Shown here in pieces: positions 55,545 to 64,000 of a stretch of DNA of 64,000 nucleotides. The notes beneath the pieces were generated by a model that saw only the letters and a list, made by a program, of their open reading frames with translations, ran no database searches and was not told where the DNA came from. The DNA is from Saprospiraceae bacterium (lineage in GTDB: Bacteria; Bacteroidota; Bacteroidia; Chitinophagales; Saprospiraceae): the NCBI GenBank assembly GCA_020850225.1, contig JADZFD010000045.1:1-64000 (forward strand). Reading direction: 5' to 3'. The stretch's first letter is position 1. Each line of letters starts with the position of its first letter. The position numbers were made by a program, and so were the translations under genes.

Positions 55545-57299
55545 ATGAGTAAGTATATATTATCTGACAAGGATTTATTATTTCGGGTACTGAAGACCAC
55601 CAGACCATACAAATCGCTGTTTATAAAATCCATTATTCTGGCGATTGTTGTGACACCTTTTACCATTATACAGCCATTTATCATCCAGAAGATGGTGGAC
55701 AACAATATAGTAGGTGGTCATAAGGAAGGATTGATTACTATGGCCGTTCTGTTTGTTGTAATCCTGATTATCAGTGTAATATTGAAATATTACTTTATCT
55801 ATCTGACAGCCAAATTGGGGCAATCTGTAGTAAAAGATCTGAGATTGAAGGTGTACAATCAGATTACACATCTGAAATTAAGGTATTTTGATACCACTCC
55901 GATAGGTACCTCAACAACACGTACTATCAATGATATTGAAGCGATCAATGATGTGTTCGCACAGGGAATTATTACGATAATTGCCGATTTTCTTACATTG
56001 ATTGCTGTATTGGGACTGATGTTTTATACAAGCTGGAGATTGACGCTTATTGTATTGATTACGATGCCATTTTTAATACTTACCGTGTATATCTTTAAGG
56101 AGAAGGTAAAAGTATCCTATCAGAAGGTTCGTGCTCAGATAGCTGTTATGAATGCTTTTTTGCAGGAACGAATTACGGGTATCAAAATCACGCAGATATT
56201 CAATGCTGAAGAACAGGATCTCAACCGTTTTAAAAATATCAATAAACTGTACACACGTGCCAATCTGGATTCTGTACTGTATTATTCCGTTTTTTTTCCG
56301 GTCATAGAGCTAATATCTGCAGTATCACTTGCATTGATGATATGGTTGGGAGCGAAGGGCTTTTTAGTTGGAAAGGTTACCTTCGGAGCCTTGGTTGCCT
56401 TTCCCTTATATCTGAATCTCATGTTCCGCCCAATCCGGTTTATGGCTGATAAATTCAACACTTTACAAATGGGTCTGGTAGCTGCTGAGCGTGTATTCCA
56501 TGTATTGGACAGTAATGCATTTATCCCCAATGATGGTAAAAATGCACCTGAAAAACTGAATGGGAAGGTAGTTTTTGATAATGTTAACTTTGCATATGAT
56601 GACCACCATAATGTGCTGCATGACATCAACTTCAGTATAGAGCCAGGCGAAACGCTTGCTTTAGTTGGTAGTACCGGTTCGGGTAAATCTTCAATAATCA
56701 ACATACTCAGTCGCTTTTATGACATACAACATGGCAATATCCTTATCGATGATGTCAATATCCGGGATTATGATATGTTTGCGCTCCGAAAACGTATATC
56801 CGTAGTGTTGCAGGATGTGTTTTTGTTTGAGGGTACTATTTTGGAAAATATCACCTTGCGGGATGAATACATCTCTCCGGAAGCTGTCACAGTTGCAGCC
56901 AAACAGATAGGTGCACATGATTTTATTGAAGCATTGCCGGAGCAATATAATTTTATGGTGAATGAAAGGGGAAATAATTTGTCCGTTGGGCAAAGACAGT
57001 TGATTTCATTTGTAAGAGCGTTGGTATTTAATCCGGATATACTTATTTTAGATGAAGCAACATCATCCATAGACTCTGAAAGTGAAGCGCTGATACAGTA
57101 TGCTGTTGAAAAATTGATAGAGAAACGTACTTCTATTATTGTAGCACACCGGTTATCTACGATACAACATGCCGATCAAATTTTGGTACTATCCAAAGGT
57201 CACATTGTTGAACGGGGAAAACACAATGAGCTACTTGAAAAACAAAATGGTCACTACAGGAAAATGTACGAAATACAGTTTTCAAATACTGTGCGTTGA
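55545..57299 (+). CDS. ABC exporter, fused permease and ATPase (MdlB-like)
   Basis: 584 residues from ATG 55545 (the frame opens at 55509). Six-helix exporter domain, then Walker A GSTGSGKSS near 375, Q-loop LQDVFLFEG, signature LSVGQRQ and Walker B LILDEATSSID. The LSVGQ variant is typical of the MdlB/YheH-type subunits. It would pair with itself or a second subunit encoded elsewhere. It follows the deacetylase-GNAT pair by 60 bp and may export or flip a related envelope lipid. Confidence 0.9.
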   Translation: MSKYILSDKDLLFRVLKTTRPYKSLFIKSIILAIVVTPFTIIQPFIIQKMVDNNIVGGHKEGLITMAVLFVVILIISVILKYYFIYLTAKLGQSVVKDLRLKVYNQITHLKLRYFDTTPIGTSTTRTINDIEAINDVFAQGIITIIADFLTLIAVLGLMFYTSWRLTLIVLITMPFLILTVYIFKEKVKVSYQKVRAQIAVMNAFLQERITGIKITQIFNAEEQDLNRFKNINKLYTRANLDSVLYYSVFFPVIELISAVSLALMIWLGAKGFLVGKVTFGALVAFPLYLNLMFRPIRFMADKFNTLQMGLVAAERVFHVLDSNAFIPNDGKNAPEKLNGKVVFDNVNFAYDDHHNVLHDINFSIEPGETLALVGSTGSGKSSIINILSRFYDIQHGNILIDDVNIRDYDMFALRKRISVVLQDVFLFEGTILENITLRDEYISPEAVTVAAKQIGAHDFIEALPEQYNFMVNERGNNLSVGQRQLISFVRALVFNPDILILDEATSSIDSESEALIQYAVEKLIEKRTSIIVAHRLSTIQHADQILVLSKGHIVERGKHNELLEKQNGHYRKMYEIQFSNTVR

Positions 57300-57348
57300 T
57301 TGAAATATAAAATTTCGATATAAATCCTTTAACTATAAATATTTTTTA

Positions 57349-57356
57349 TATCTTTG
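57349..57356 (+). promoter_or_regulatory. -7 box (TATCTTTG) of the Crp/Fnr gene
   Basis: Exact -7 element 24 nt before the ATG; the -33 region has only a weak TTTA. Confidence 0.55.
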
Positions 57357-57380
57357 GCAAAATAAAATAGCATATTATAT

Positions 57381-58049
57381 ATGAGTATTGATATAATCCC
57401 ATTTGACGTTTCATGTTACAGTAAACTGTATGAAAAGTTTCAATATCTTTTTGAAGAAGATTTAATCAACGAAATTTGTAAGAACAGTTCCTTGAAAAAA
57501 TTTAAGGAAGATGTATTAATATTGGATATCGGTGATAAAATGACCCACATACCCTTAGTGGTGAATGGGTCGGTTAAGGTTATGAGGGAAGATGAATCAG
57601 GACGTGAACTTTTGCTTTATTATCTTGAAGTTGGAGATACTTGTTCCGTTACCATGACTTGCTGTACCAAACCCAGTAAAAGTATCATTAAAGCAATATC
57701 TGAAACAGATGCAGAGATTTTGTTTATACCAACGGAACTTATGGAATCCTGGATAGTCAAATATCCTTCCTGGCGGAGTTATGTCCTGGATAGTTATAAT
57801 GTACGGTTCAATGAATTGTTTGATGCAATAGACAATCTGGCATTCAATAATATGGAGGAACGACTTATAAATTACCTTAAGGATAAGGTTTATGTTACCA
57901 AGGCAACACGTATCCATGTCACCCACTTTGAAATAGCTACAGACCTGAATTCTTCCCGTGTAGTAATCTCCCGCCTCATGAAAAAACTTGAAAATGACGG
58001 ATTGATAACACAATACCGTAATTCAGTTGAAGTAAAAGGTGTATTGTAG
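57381..58049 (+). CDS. Crp/Fnr family transcriptional regulator
   Basis: 222 residues. The N-terminal cyclic-nucleotide-binding-fold domain (about 25-140) carries the Cys-rich segment GDTCSVTMTCC near 88-98. The C-terminal winged helix-turn-helix (about 150-220) has the recognition helix LNSSRVVISRLMKKLE. The canonical cAMP phosphate-binding Arg/Ser motif is not obvious. The Cys cluster suggests redox, sulfur or metal sensing instead of cAMP sensing. It stands alone; target genes unknown. Confidence 0.88.
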   Translation: MSIDIIPFDVSCYSKLYEKFQYLFEEDLINEICKNSSLKKFKEDVLILDIGDKMTHIPLVVNGSVKVMREDESGRELLLYYLEVGDTCSVTMTCCTKPSKSIIKAISETDAEILFIPTELMESWIVKYPSWRSYVLDSYNVRFNELFDAIDNLAFNNMEERLINYLKDKVYVTKATRIHVTHFEIATDLNSSRVVISRLMKKLENDGLITQYRNSVEVKGVL

Positions 58050-58128
58050 GAAGTATCTATATATTGAATAAGGCATAATCGTTAGCCATGCAGCATATTT
58101 GAGTTCAATAAATTGACTTACAGGACGG

Positions 58129-59166
58129 ATGAAAAATGGGATTGTACTATTATTTTGTTGTTTTACTTTGAGTATATGTATATCGTGTAAACAAAGTCCA
58201 CAAACATCCGGTAATATACCCGTATTTGAAAAGAAAAATACATTACATCGTGACACAATAAAGCAAGAAGTATCCATTTATATGGATTCTCTAATCTATA
58301 CGAACAGAATCAAATCTCTGGCAAATGGCGATACTTCAGGCTTATGGCCGGTTAAGTTACAACCACTTCCGCTAAAGAAGGCTATATTGCCGGAGTCAAG
58401 AATTATAGCTTACTATGGCAATCTTTACTCCAAAAAAATGGGTGTATTAGGCGAATATACACCGGATAAGATGTGGAAAATGCTTCAGAAGGAGATGGAA
58501 AACTGGCAGAATGCTGATTCTATTACACCCGTGATTCCTGCATTGCATTATATAGCTGTTGTAGCTCAGCATACTGCCGGTAAAGACGGGATGTATCGAT
58601 TCAGAATGCCGGCAAGTCAGATAGATTCTGTACTACGGATAGCAGAGATGCAGCCCAATACGCTGGTATTTCTTGATATACAGGTTGGCCTGAGTACCAT
58701 ACAAAAGGAGCTGCCCTTATTGGAAGCATATCTTAAGTTACCCAATGTACATCTGGGATTGGATCCGGAATTTTCGATGAAAGACGGTAGTCAACCGGGT
58801 CGGAAAATGGGAACTTTTGACGCAGCAGATATAAATTATTGTTCAGAGTATCTTGCTAACCTTGTGCAAGAGTTCAATTTACCGCCCAAGGTATTTGTAA
58901 TACACAGGTTTACCAAAAAAATGCTGACAAATTACCAAAATATTCAGCTAAGGCCGGAAGTACAGATTGTTGTCAATATGGATGGTTGGGGAGCTCCCTA
59001 TTTGAAATTTGCTACGCACAACCGGTATATATACCGGGAACCTGTACAATTTACGGGGTTCAAATTTTTCTATAAGAATGATATTAAGAATCCACCTCAT
59101 CAGTTTCTGACACCTGAAAAGGTACTCACTTTACAGCCTCAGCCCATATATATACAGTACCAGTAA
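58129..59166 (+). CDS. Hypothetical lipoprotein, TIM-barrel-like
   Basis: 345 residues. Signal peptide with lipobox ISC (Cys20). Segments RIIAYYGN, VFLDIQVG, VHLGLDPEFS, VFVIHRF and VVNMDGWG appear at regular spacing and look like successive beta strands of a TIM barrel with acidic residues at their ends, as in glycoside-hydrolase-like folds. No named family is recognised with certainty. Probably anchored in the outer membrane or periplasm. It starts 80 bp after the Crp/Fnr gene and may share its transcript. Confidence 0.75.
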   Translation: MKNGIVLLFCCFTLSICISCKQSPQTSGNIPVFEKKNTLHRDTIKQEVSIYMDSLIYTNRIKSLANGDTSGLWPVKLQPLPLKKAILPESRIIAYYGNLYSKKMGVLGEYTPDKMWKMLQKEMENWQNADSITPVIPALHYIAVVAQHTAGKDGMYRFRMPASQIDSVLRIAEMQPNTLVFLDIQVGLSTIQKELPLLEAYLKLPNVHLGLDPEFSMKDGSQPGRKMGTFDAADINYCSEYLANLVQEFNLPPKVFVIHRFTKKMLTNYQNIQLRPEVQIVVNMDGWGAPYLKFATHNRYIYREPVQFTGFKFFYKNDIKNPPHQFLTPEKVLTLQPQPIYIQYQ

Positions 59167-59184
59167 TGATAAGCAAATCAACAA

Positions 59185-59219
59185 AAAGAGGGAAGTATGA
59201 TTTTCACACTTCCCTCTTT
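59185..59219. terminator. Intrinsic terminator between convergent genes
   Basis: 12-bp stem AAAGAGGGAAGT (59185-59196) / ACTTCCCTCTTT (59208-59219). It serves the lipoprotein gene on the plus strand and the type IX secreted protein gene on the minus strand. Confidence 0.85.
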
Positions 59220-59237
59220 AAACAAAATACTTATAGA

Positions 59238-61655
59238 TTATTTCTGAACTACTACTTTCTTAGCTATAACACCTGTGTTGGTATGTATCATGGCAGTATA
59301 AGCACCCGATGCAACACCGCTTAGTTCAAGTTTTAATCTGGAGTCCTTAACGCCATCAAATGATTTTGTCATTACTACTTTGCCATCAACAGAAATAAGT
59401 TCTACTTTTACATCTGAAGTATTATCCAATGTAATGTCTATATACATATCTCTGTATGCAGGGTTTGGAAAAACATTAGCACTACCTGTTTTAGCGATCT
59501 CATATGTGCTGTTATATATCTTAATATCCATTTCCAGGTACATATTGGCCAACGAATGCAGACTTCCGGTATTTCCAAAAATATTATAAGACCTTTCAGC
59601 TTCGTCGTTTTCATCTTCGCCGGACAGTTCAAATAATGAGCCGCCTATGTAGTTTAATCCTACACTATCCAAAACATAATTTGCAGGGTAGTTATAAACG
59701 GATCTGTCATAAATATTATCCAATCCAAAACCATTATATGTTAAAAATTTAATTCTTGGGAAGGATGGATCTAAAGGACGTGTATGTGCAATCAATACAT
59801 AAGTCTGATCATTTTTCAAAGCTATTTCCTGATCTTCATTTGGATTACCTTCATCATCAACCGCCCATAAAGGAATTTCAATAAGTCTTGGGTTTTTGAG
59901 GATATCTCCTTCGAGGTATATACTATTTGCACCTACTAATTTTCTTTCGTAAGGAGAGCAACTTAAATCTTTATCTTCATCCTTCCATTCATACAGTTCA
60001 ACCTGAATAAATCCGGCACCATCTATCTCATTGGCAGGATTTTTAAGCCCGAATCGTACCTTGTCAACGGAATAACCATCTCCTTTAGGCACGTAGTATA
60101 TGGTACCGCACGATTGAAAATTTGTAGGAGTAACAGCCCAGATTTCAGTTATATCCTTCATATAAGCTTGTTTACGCTGTGCTTCTGAAAACAATGTGCC
60201 AAAAGTATTATTGGTCACTTCAAATAAAAAAGGTGCTTTATTATTGGAAACATCCAAGTCCTTGTCCGAAGTTACTTCATAGTAAGCATTGTACATCTTT
60301 GGAGTTGAAGCCGGTAAAAATGTTTCTTCAAATATACCGTTTTCAAGAGAAGTACCTGCAGCCAAAACACCATAATTCTTGACTAATCTATCAATTTCAG
60401 CACCTTTGTCATCATTAATGACAACGTTAACATCAACATTGGTTGCATCTGCATTACCGTGATTGGATATATCAGCCATGAAGTACATAGGTACAACCTG
60501 TGATGCAGGTACTCTTAAAGTGGGAGCAACAGCAAACCAATTGTTATTAATCTGAGCATTGGAAGAAACTTCATTTTTCAGAATTACATCGTCAATAGCC
60601 CAATAGTAATAATTGCCAGCATATTCAAATTTGAACCTGATCTGATGTGCGCCTGCGAATCCGGGTACCAGAATAGATTTTCTTTGCTGAATATTATCTG
60701 AGTTGAGTGGAAACTCAGTATTGAAATCAATTGGGTCTGACCAGGTTACACCGTCATCCTTAGATGTATATAATTTAAATGTACTCCTGTATTGTCGTAG
60801 AGCCTGATAAAATTCAATGGTTATTCCTTCGATTCCGTCTGGTAATATAATATTTGGAGAAATCAGAGAAGCAGTACAAACAGCAGGACAAGGTCCGGTT
60901 CCGGCACTACCGTTTTTACCTCCTGAATCCAATGAATCACTATTCATTACCATAGCACCATCACAGTCTGTCCAGCTATTAATCTTAATTGGCGAACCCA
61001 ACCACAAACCTCCAATAACTTTAGATTCTGCACTATAATGCCATGTGCCGGGTTTATCGATAGTCCAACCATTCAGCCCTCTGTAAAAGTCACCCCTGAA
61101 ACCGTTTTCATCCGGACCATTACCCCAAATAGTATTATCCGGATATTTACCTTTATTCTGACAATAAAACTGAAGTGTTACATCAGCTTCTCCTGCCAGT
61201 ATTGCTGTTCTTATTTTCTGACAGGATGTATATGAAGCCATAAATGCAGGAACAGTAACCAGTTCAGCATTTTTTCCGGAAGGCATAACTATAGGTTCCT
61301 GATTTGAATTGGCAGCATTATTACATACAATGACAGCGATAGCACCAGCATTTTGGGCATTGAGTACTTTAGGGATAAATGTACAGCTACCGCCTCTGTC
61401 CAGGAATGCTATCTTACCGGTGAGGACATTAGTAGCTTCTCCACACAATTCGGTTCCATTGGCATCTGTTGCAAAAGCGGCATCTGCAGAAATTTCGATT
61501 TCTTCCCTTGCACCGAATGCAGCTCTCACTATTGGATAATTTCCTGCAGCAGAGGCCGGATTATTTACAGTGAGTGTATTAATCTGCCCGGATAGATCAC
61601 TGACGTTTAAAATCAGTAATAAAACTAAAATTTGTTTTGTAAAAGTATTCCACAT
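59238..61655 (-). CDS. Secreted PA-domain protein with type IX sorting domain
   Basis: About 805 residues from ATG 61655 (MWNTFTKQI); the frame opens at 61700, ahead of the signal peptide. Signal peptide to about residue 23; protease-associated (PA) domain (about 35-150, with FLDRGGSCTFIPKVLNAQNAGAIAVIVCN); a jelly-roll-like region (about 165-360); a CARDB-like domain; and a C-terminal sorting domain with NVFPNPA, VELISVDGKVV and the final KKVVVQK. Exported by the type IX system and cell-surface anchored or released. No peptidase catalytic motif is seen. Tandem paralogue of the next gene. Confidence 0.85.
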   Translation of the reverse strand: MWNTFTKQILVLLLILNVSDLSGQINTLTVNNPASAAGNYPIVRAAFGAREEIEISADAAFATDANGTELCGEATNVLTGKIAFLDRGGSCTFIPKVLNAQNAGAIAVIVCNNAANSNQEPIVMPSGKNAELVTVPAFMASYTSCQKIRTAILAGEADVTLQFYCQNKGKYPDNTIWGNGPDENGFRGDFYRGLNGWTIDKPGTWHYSAESKVIGGLWLGSPIKINSWTDCDGAMVMNSDSLDSGGKNGSAGTGPCPAVCTASLISPNIILPDGIEGITIEFYQALRQYRSTFKLYTSKDDGVTWSDPIDFNTEFPLNSDNIQQRKSILVPGFAGAHQIRFKFEYAGNYYYWAIDDVILKNEVSSNAQINNNWFAVAPTLRVPASQVVPMYFMADISNHGNADATNVDVNVVINDDKGAEIDRLVKNYGVLAAGTSLENGIFEETFLPASTPKMYNAYYEVTSDKDLDVSNNKAPFLFEVTNNTFGTLFSEAQRKQAYMKDITEIWAVTPTNFQSCGTIYYVPKGDGYSVDKVRFGLKNPANEIDGAGFIQVELYEWKDEDKDLSCSPYERKLVGANSIYLEGDILKNPRLIEIPLWAVDDEGNPNEDQEIALKNDQTYVLIAHTRPLDPSFPRIKFLTYNGFGLDNIYDRSVYNYPANYVLDSVGLNYIGGSLFELSGEDENDEAERSYNIFGNTGSLHSLANMYLEMDIKIYNSTYEIAKTGSANVFPNPAYRDMYIDITLDNTSDVKVELISVDGKVVMTKSFDGVKDSRLKLELSGVASGAYTAMIHTNTGVIAKKVVVQK

Positions 61656-61800
61656 AAGTAATAAAATTTGAATTAAATAAAACAACACATATTCTGCCAT
61701 TGTATTTATTGTAAAGTTAATATTATTAGCAATACCATATAGTTTTTAACAATAATATTTTAATTCAGTATATTATAAATTAAAAATTTATAATAAAAAA

Positions 61801-61833
61801 GAAAGGGAAGTATGATATTCATACTTCCCTTTC
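61801..61833 (-). terminator. Intrinsic terminator of the second PA-domain gene
   Basis: Perfect 14-bp stem GAAAGGGAAGTATG (61801-61814) / CATACTTCCCTTTC (61820-61833) with a 5-nt loop and six U following on the minus strand. Its stem resembles the one at 59185-59219. Confidence 0.92.
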
Positions 61834-61868
61834 TAAACTATTTAATCAAAAATATATTCCTAAAAATA

Positions 61869-64000
61869 TTATTTCTGAACTACTACTTTCTTAGCTATTA
61901 CGCCTGTGTTGGTATGAATCATAGCTGTATAAGCACCTGATGCAACACCGTTAAGTTCAAGTTTCAATCTGGAATCCTTAACGCCATCAAATGATTTTGT
62001 CATTATTACTTTACCATCAACAGAAATCAGTTCTACTTTTACATCTGAAGTGTTATCCAATGTAATGTCTACATACAAATCTCTGGATGCAGGGTTTGGA
62101 AACACATTAGCACTACCTGTTTTAGCAATATTATAAGTGCTGTTGGATTTTTTAATATCCATTTCCAGATACATATTAGCCAAAGAGAATAATGTTCCTG
62201 TGTTACCCAATAAGTCATAAGTTCTGTCAGCCTCATCACTTTCATCAACTCCTTCATATGCAAATACAGAGCCACCTCTCTGATTTAAACCTAAACTATC
62301 TAATACATAATCAGCAGGATAAAAATATACTGATCTGTCAATAACATTTTCCAACCCAAATCCATTATATGTAAGGAACTTAATTCTTGGGAAAGAAGGA
62401 TCCAAAGGTCTGGTATGTGCAATCATCACATAATTTTGGTCATCTTTTAACTGAACTTGCTGATCTTCAACAGGGTTGCCACCTTCATCTACACCCCAAA
62501 TCGGCATTTCAATCAATCTTGGATTAGCAATTACATCTCCTTCGAGGAAAACACTGTTTGCACCCACTAAAATTCTTTCATTAGGCGCAACACTTAAATC
62601 GTTATTCTCATCTATCCATTCGTATAGTTCCACCTGAATAAATCCTGCACTTTCAATTTCGTCTACTGCATTATCTAATCCAAATCTGACTTTATCTACA
62701 GTATAACCAGCCCCTTTAGGCATGTAGTAAATAGTCCCAAAAGATTGATAATTGGTTGGTGTTACCGCCCATATTCTAGCTATATCTTTCAAATAAGCCG
62801 AATTTACCTGAGCTTCTGAAAATAAAGTACTAAAAGTATTTTCAGTTACTTCGAATAAGAAACTAGCTTTGTTATTGGTAGTATCAGCATCATTGTCAGA
62901 AGAAGATATCTGATAATAAGCATTATACAACTGAGGTGTAGCGTCTGGCGTAAATGAGTCGTCAAAGATTCCATTTTGTGAAGTTGAACCAAAAGCCAAA
63001 GAACCATAGTTCTTTGTTAACTTAGCAACCTCTACACCTGTTTCATTTTCAATTAATACATCCACATTCACATTAGAAGCATCTGTATTGCCGATATTTG
63101 ACACATCTGTCATAAAATGGATAGGAGAAACCTGAGATGCAGGTACTCTTACTGTTGGTGCAACAGCATACCAATCTTTATTGATTTTTGAGTCAACTAC
63201 TTCTTTTTCGGACAACATTACATCATCCAATACAAAAGTATAAAAGTCACCGGTTACAATAAATTTAACTTTACAATTTTCTTTATTGGCAAATTGAGGT
63301 ACGGCTATTACTACTGTCTCGCCAACTGCATTTTGGTTGACAGTGTTTTTTGAAGCGATTTTTACAGGATCTCCCCAAGCAGTTCCATCAAATAATGCAT
63401 ATGAAGCACTACCATTTAGTCTGTTATGGAACATTCTGAATTGTAAGTTGATTTTAGTTTTTCCACGACAATCAATAGAAGGAGAAACCAGAGCTGAAGA
63501 ATAATTGTTATATGGCTGTGTTGGCGATTCATTATCTTCAAACTGCAATGCTTCCAAATCCATACATGCTGCCCCATTACATTGAGATACTGATTTTATA
63601 TTATTATCAGTAAAACTTCTAGCTGTTCTTGGAAAACCGCTTTCAGTCCAAAACCATGTAGTACGTGTATCCAAATCAGGCGTTGCATTTTCAATAGTCC
63701 ATCCATTAAGTCCACCTGCAAAATCACCCTGACCGGACACATTACCCCAAAAAACTTCCGGTTCGTACGTTATAGTACATGGAACTGATTTATGAATCAA
63801 CTCTGCAGTAACACCACCAGCCAAAATGCTGGCTCTTACTTTCTTACAATCTGCATCACTCATCATATAAGCATTAATCTTTAATTTTAAACCAGGAACT
63901 CCCCCTCCAACAGCACTAGCTGCATTACCGGTAGCTGTATTACAAATAATAGCAGCAATTCCTCCAGCCTTTTCAATTCTTGCTGCTTTATCTGATAAAC
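61869..64000 (-). CDS. Secreted PA-domain protein with type IX sorting domain, cut by window edge
   Basis: The frame stays open from the stop at 61869 through the right edge. An ATG at 63866 lies inside the PA domain (EKAGGIAAIICNTATGNAAS is encoded upstream of it) and is not the real start. At least 710 residues are present; the signal peptide lies beyond the window. Domain order matches the neighbour: PA, jelly-roll-like region, CARDB-like region, sorting domain ending KKVVVQK. The last 260 bp are almost identical in DNA to the neighbour. Distinct transcript with its own terminator. Confidence 0.85.
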   Translation of the reverse strand, partial: LSDKAARIEKAGGIAAIICNTATGNAASAVGGGVPGLKLKINAYMMSDADCKKVRASILAGGVTAELIHKSVPCTITYEPEVFWGNVSGQGDFAGGLNGWTIENATPDLDTRTTWFWTESGFPRTARSFTDNNIKSVSQCNGAACMDLEALQFEDNESPTQPYNNYSSALVSPSIDCRGKTKINLQFRMFHNRLNGSASYALFDGTAWGDPVKIASKNTVNQNAVGETVVIAVPQFANKENCKVKFIVTGDFYTFVLDDVMLSEKEVVDSKINKDWYAVAPTVRVPASQVSPIHFMTDVSNIGNTDASNVNVDVLIENETGVEVAKLTKNYGSLAFGSTSQNGIFDDSFTPDATPQLYNAYYQISSSDNDADTTNNKASFLFEVTENTFSTLFSEAQVNSAYLKDIARIWAVTPTNYQSFGTIYYMPKGAGYTVDKVRFGLDNAVDEIESAGFIQVELYEWIDENNDLSVAPNERILVGANSVFLEGDVIANPRLIEMPIWGVDEGGNPVEDQQVQLKDDQNYVMIAHTRPLDPSFPRIKFLTYNGFGLENVIDRSVYFYPADYVLDSLGLNQRGGSVFAYEGVDESDEADRTYDLLGNTGTLFSLANMYLEMDIKKSNSTYNIAKTGSANVFPNPASRDLYVDITLDNTSDVKVELISVDGKVIMTKSFDGVKDSRLKLELNGVASGAYTAMIHTNTGVIAKKVVVQK

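Overview
The window is chromosomal DNA of a Bacteroidota bacterium. Four things point there: AT-rich coding DNA, Bacteroidota-type promoters with a TAnnTTTG -7 box (best at the tRNA-Val gene, recA, a polysaccharide deacetylase and a Crp/Fnr gene), almost no strong Shine-Dalgarno sequences, and two secreted proteins with a type IX secretion C-terminal sorting domain. The mevalonate decarboxylase (mvaD) and the general gene mix would suit a Saprospiria- or Cytophagia-like lineage, but I cannot fix the class from sequence alone. No rRNA, CRISPR array or prophage is seen. The only mobile element is a decayed IS30-family transposase fragment.

Layout. 0-10 kb: NAD-malic enzyme, mnmG with a small zinc-ribbon protein, upp, a rhodanese / small membrane protein / OsmC trio, homoserine kinase, tRNA-Val and a large acyl-CoA dehydrogenase. 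10-26 kb: a GT9 glycosyltransferase that appears to start at ATT, a glutamate-cysteine-ligase-like protein fused to CBS domains, mvaD overlapping a DUF4294 gene, a PutP-type symporter, an MFS exporter, a beta-CASP hydrolase, a flavin reductase-like protein, a GMC oxidoreductase, an ABC exporter, the IS30 relic, a low-molecular-weight phosphatase and recA. 26-41 kb: acyl-CoA ligase, an RsmI-like methyltransferase, a lipoprotein, dtd-mazG, a very AT-rich intergenic region with DnaA boxes (candidate oriC), ctaA, an alpha/beta hydrolase, two parS palindromes, uvrA, fhs and hflX-xseA-xseB.

41-46 kb holds a metal-linked pair: a small His/Cys-rich exported protein followed by a TonB-dependent receptor with an N-terminal heavy-metal-associated (HMA) domain and a His-rich linker. 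46-53 kb is a tightly packed run: an FAD oxidoreductase fused to about eight membrane helices, a membrane adenylate cyclase, a TPR adenylate cyclase, an HD phosphohydrolase and a YitT protein. 53-59 kb holds a deacetylase, a GNAT protein, an ABC exporter, a Crp/Fnr regulator and a lipoprotein. 59-64 kb holds two tandem paralogous type IX secreted proteins with protease-associated (PA) domains; the second runs off the right edge.

The most informative non-coding signal is at 31-33.6 kb. A 10-15 percent GC intergenic stretch carries two perfect DnaA boxes plus one-mismatch copies, has genes pointing away on both sides, and lies about 2 kb from two parS-type palindromes. Together these suggest the chromosomal replication origin. 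The most unusual gene-level signals are the FAD/membrane fusion coupled to two related cyclases, the HMA/His-rich receptor, and the ATT start of the glycosyltransferase.
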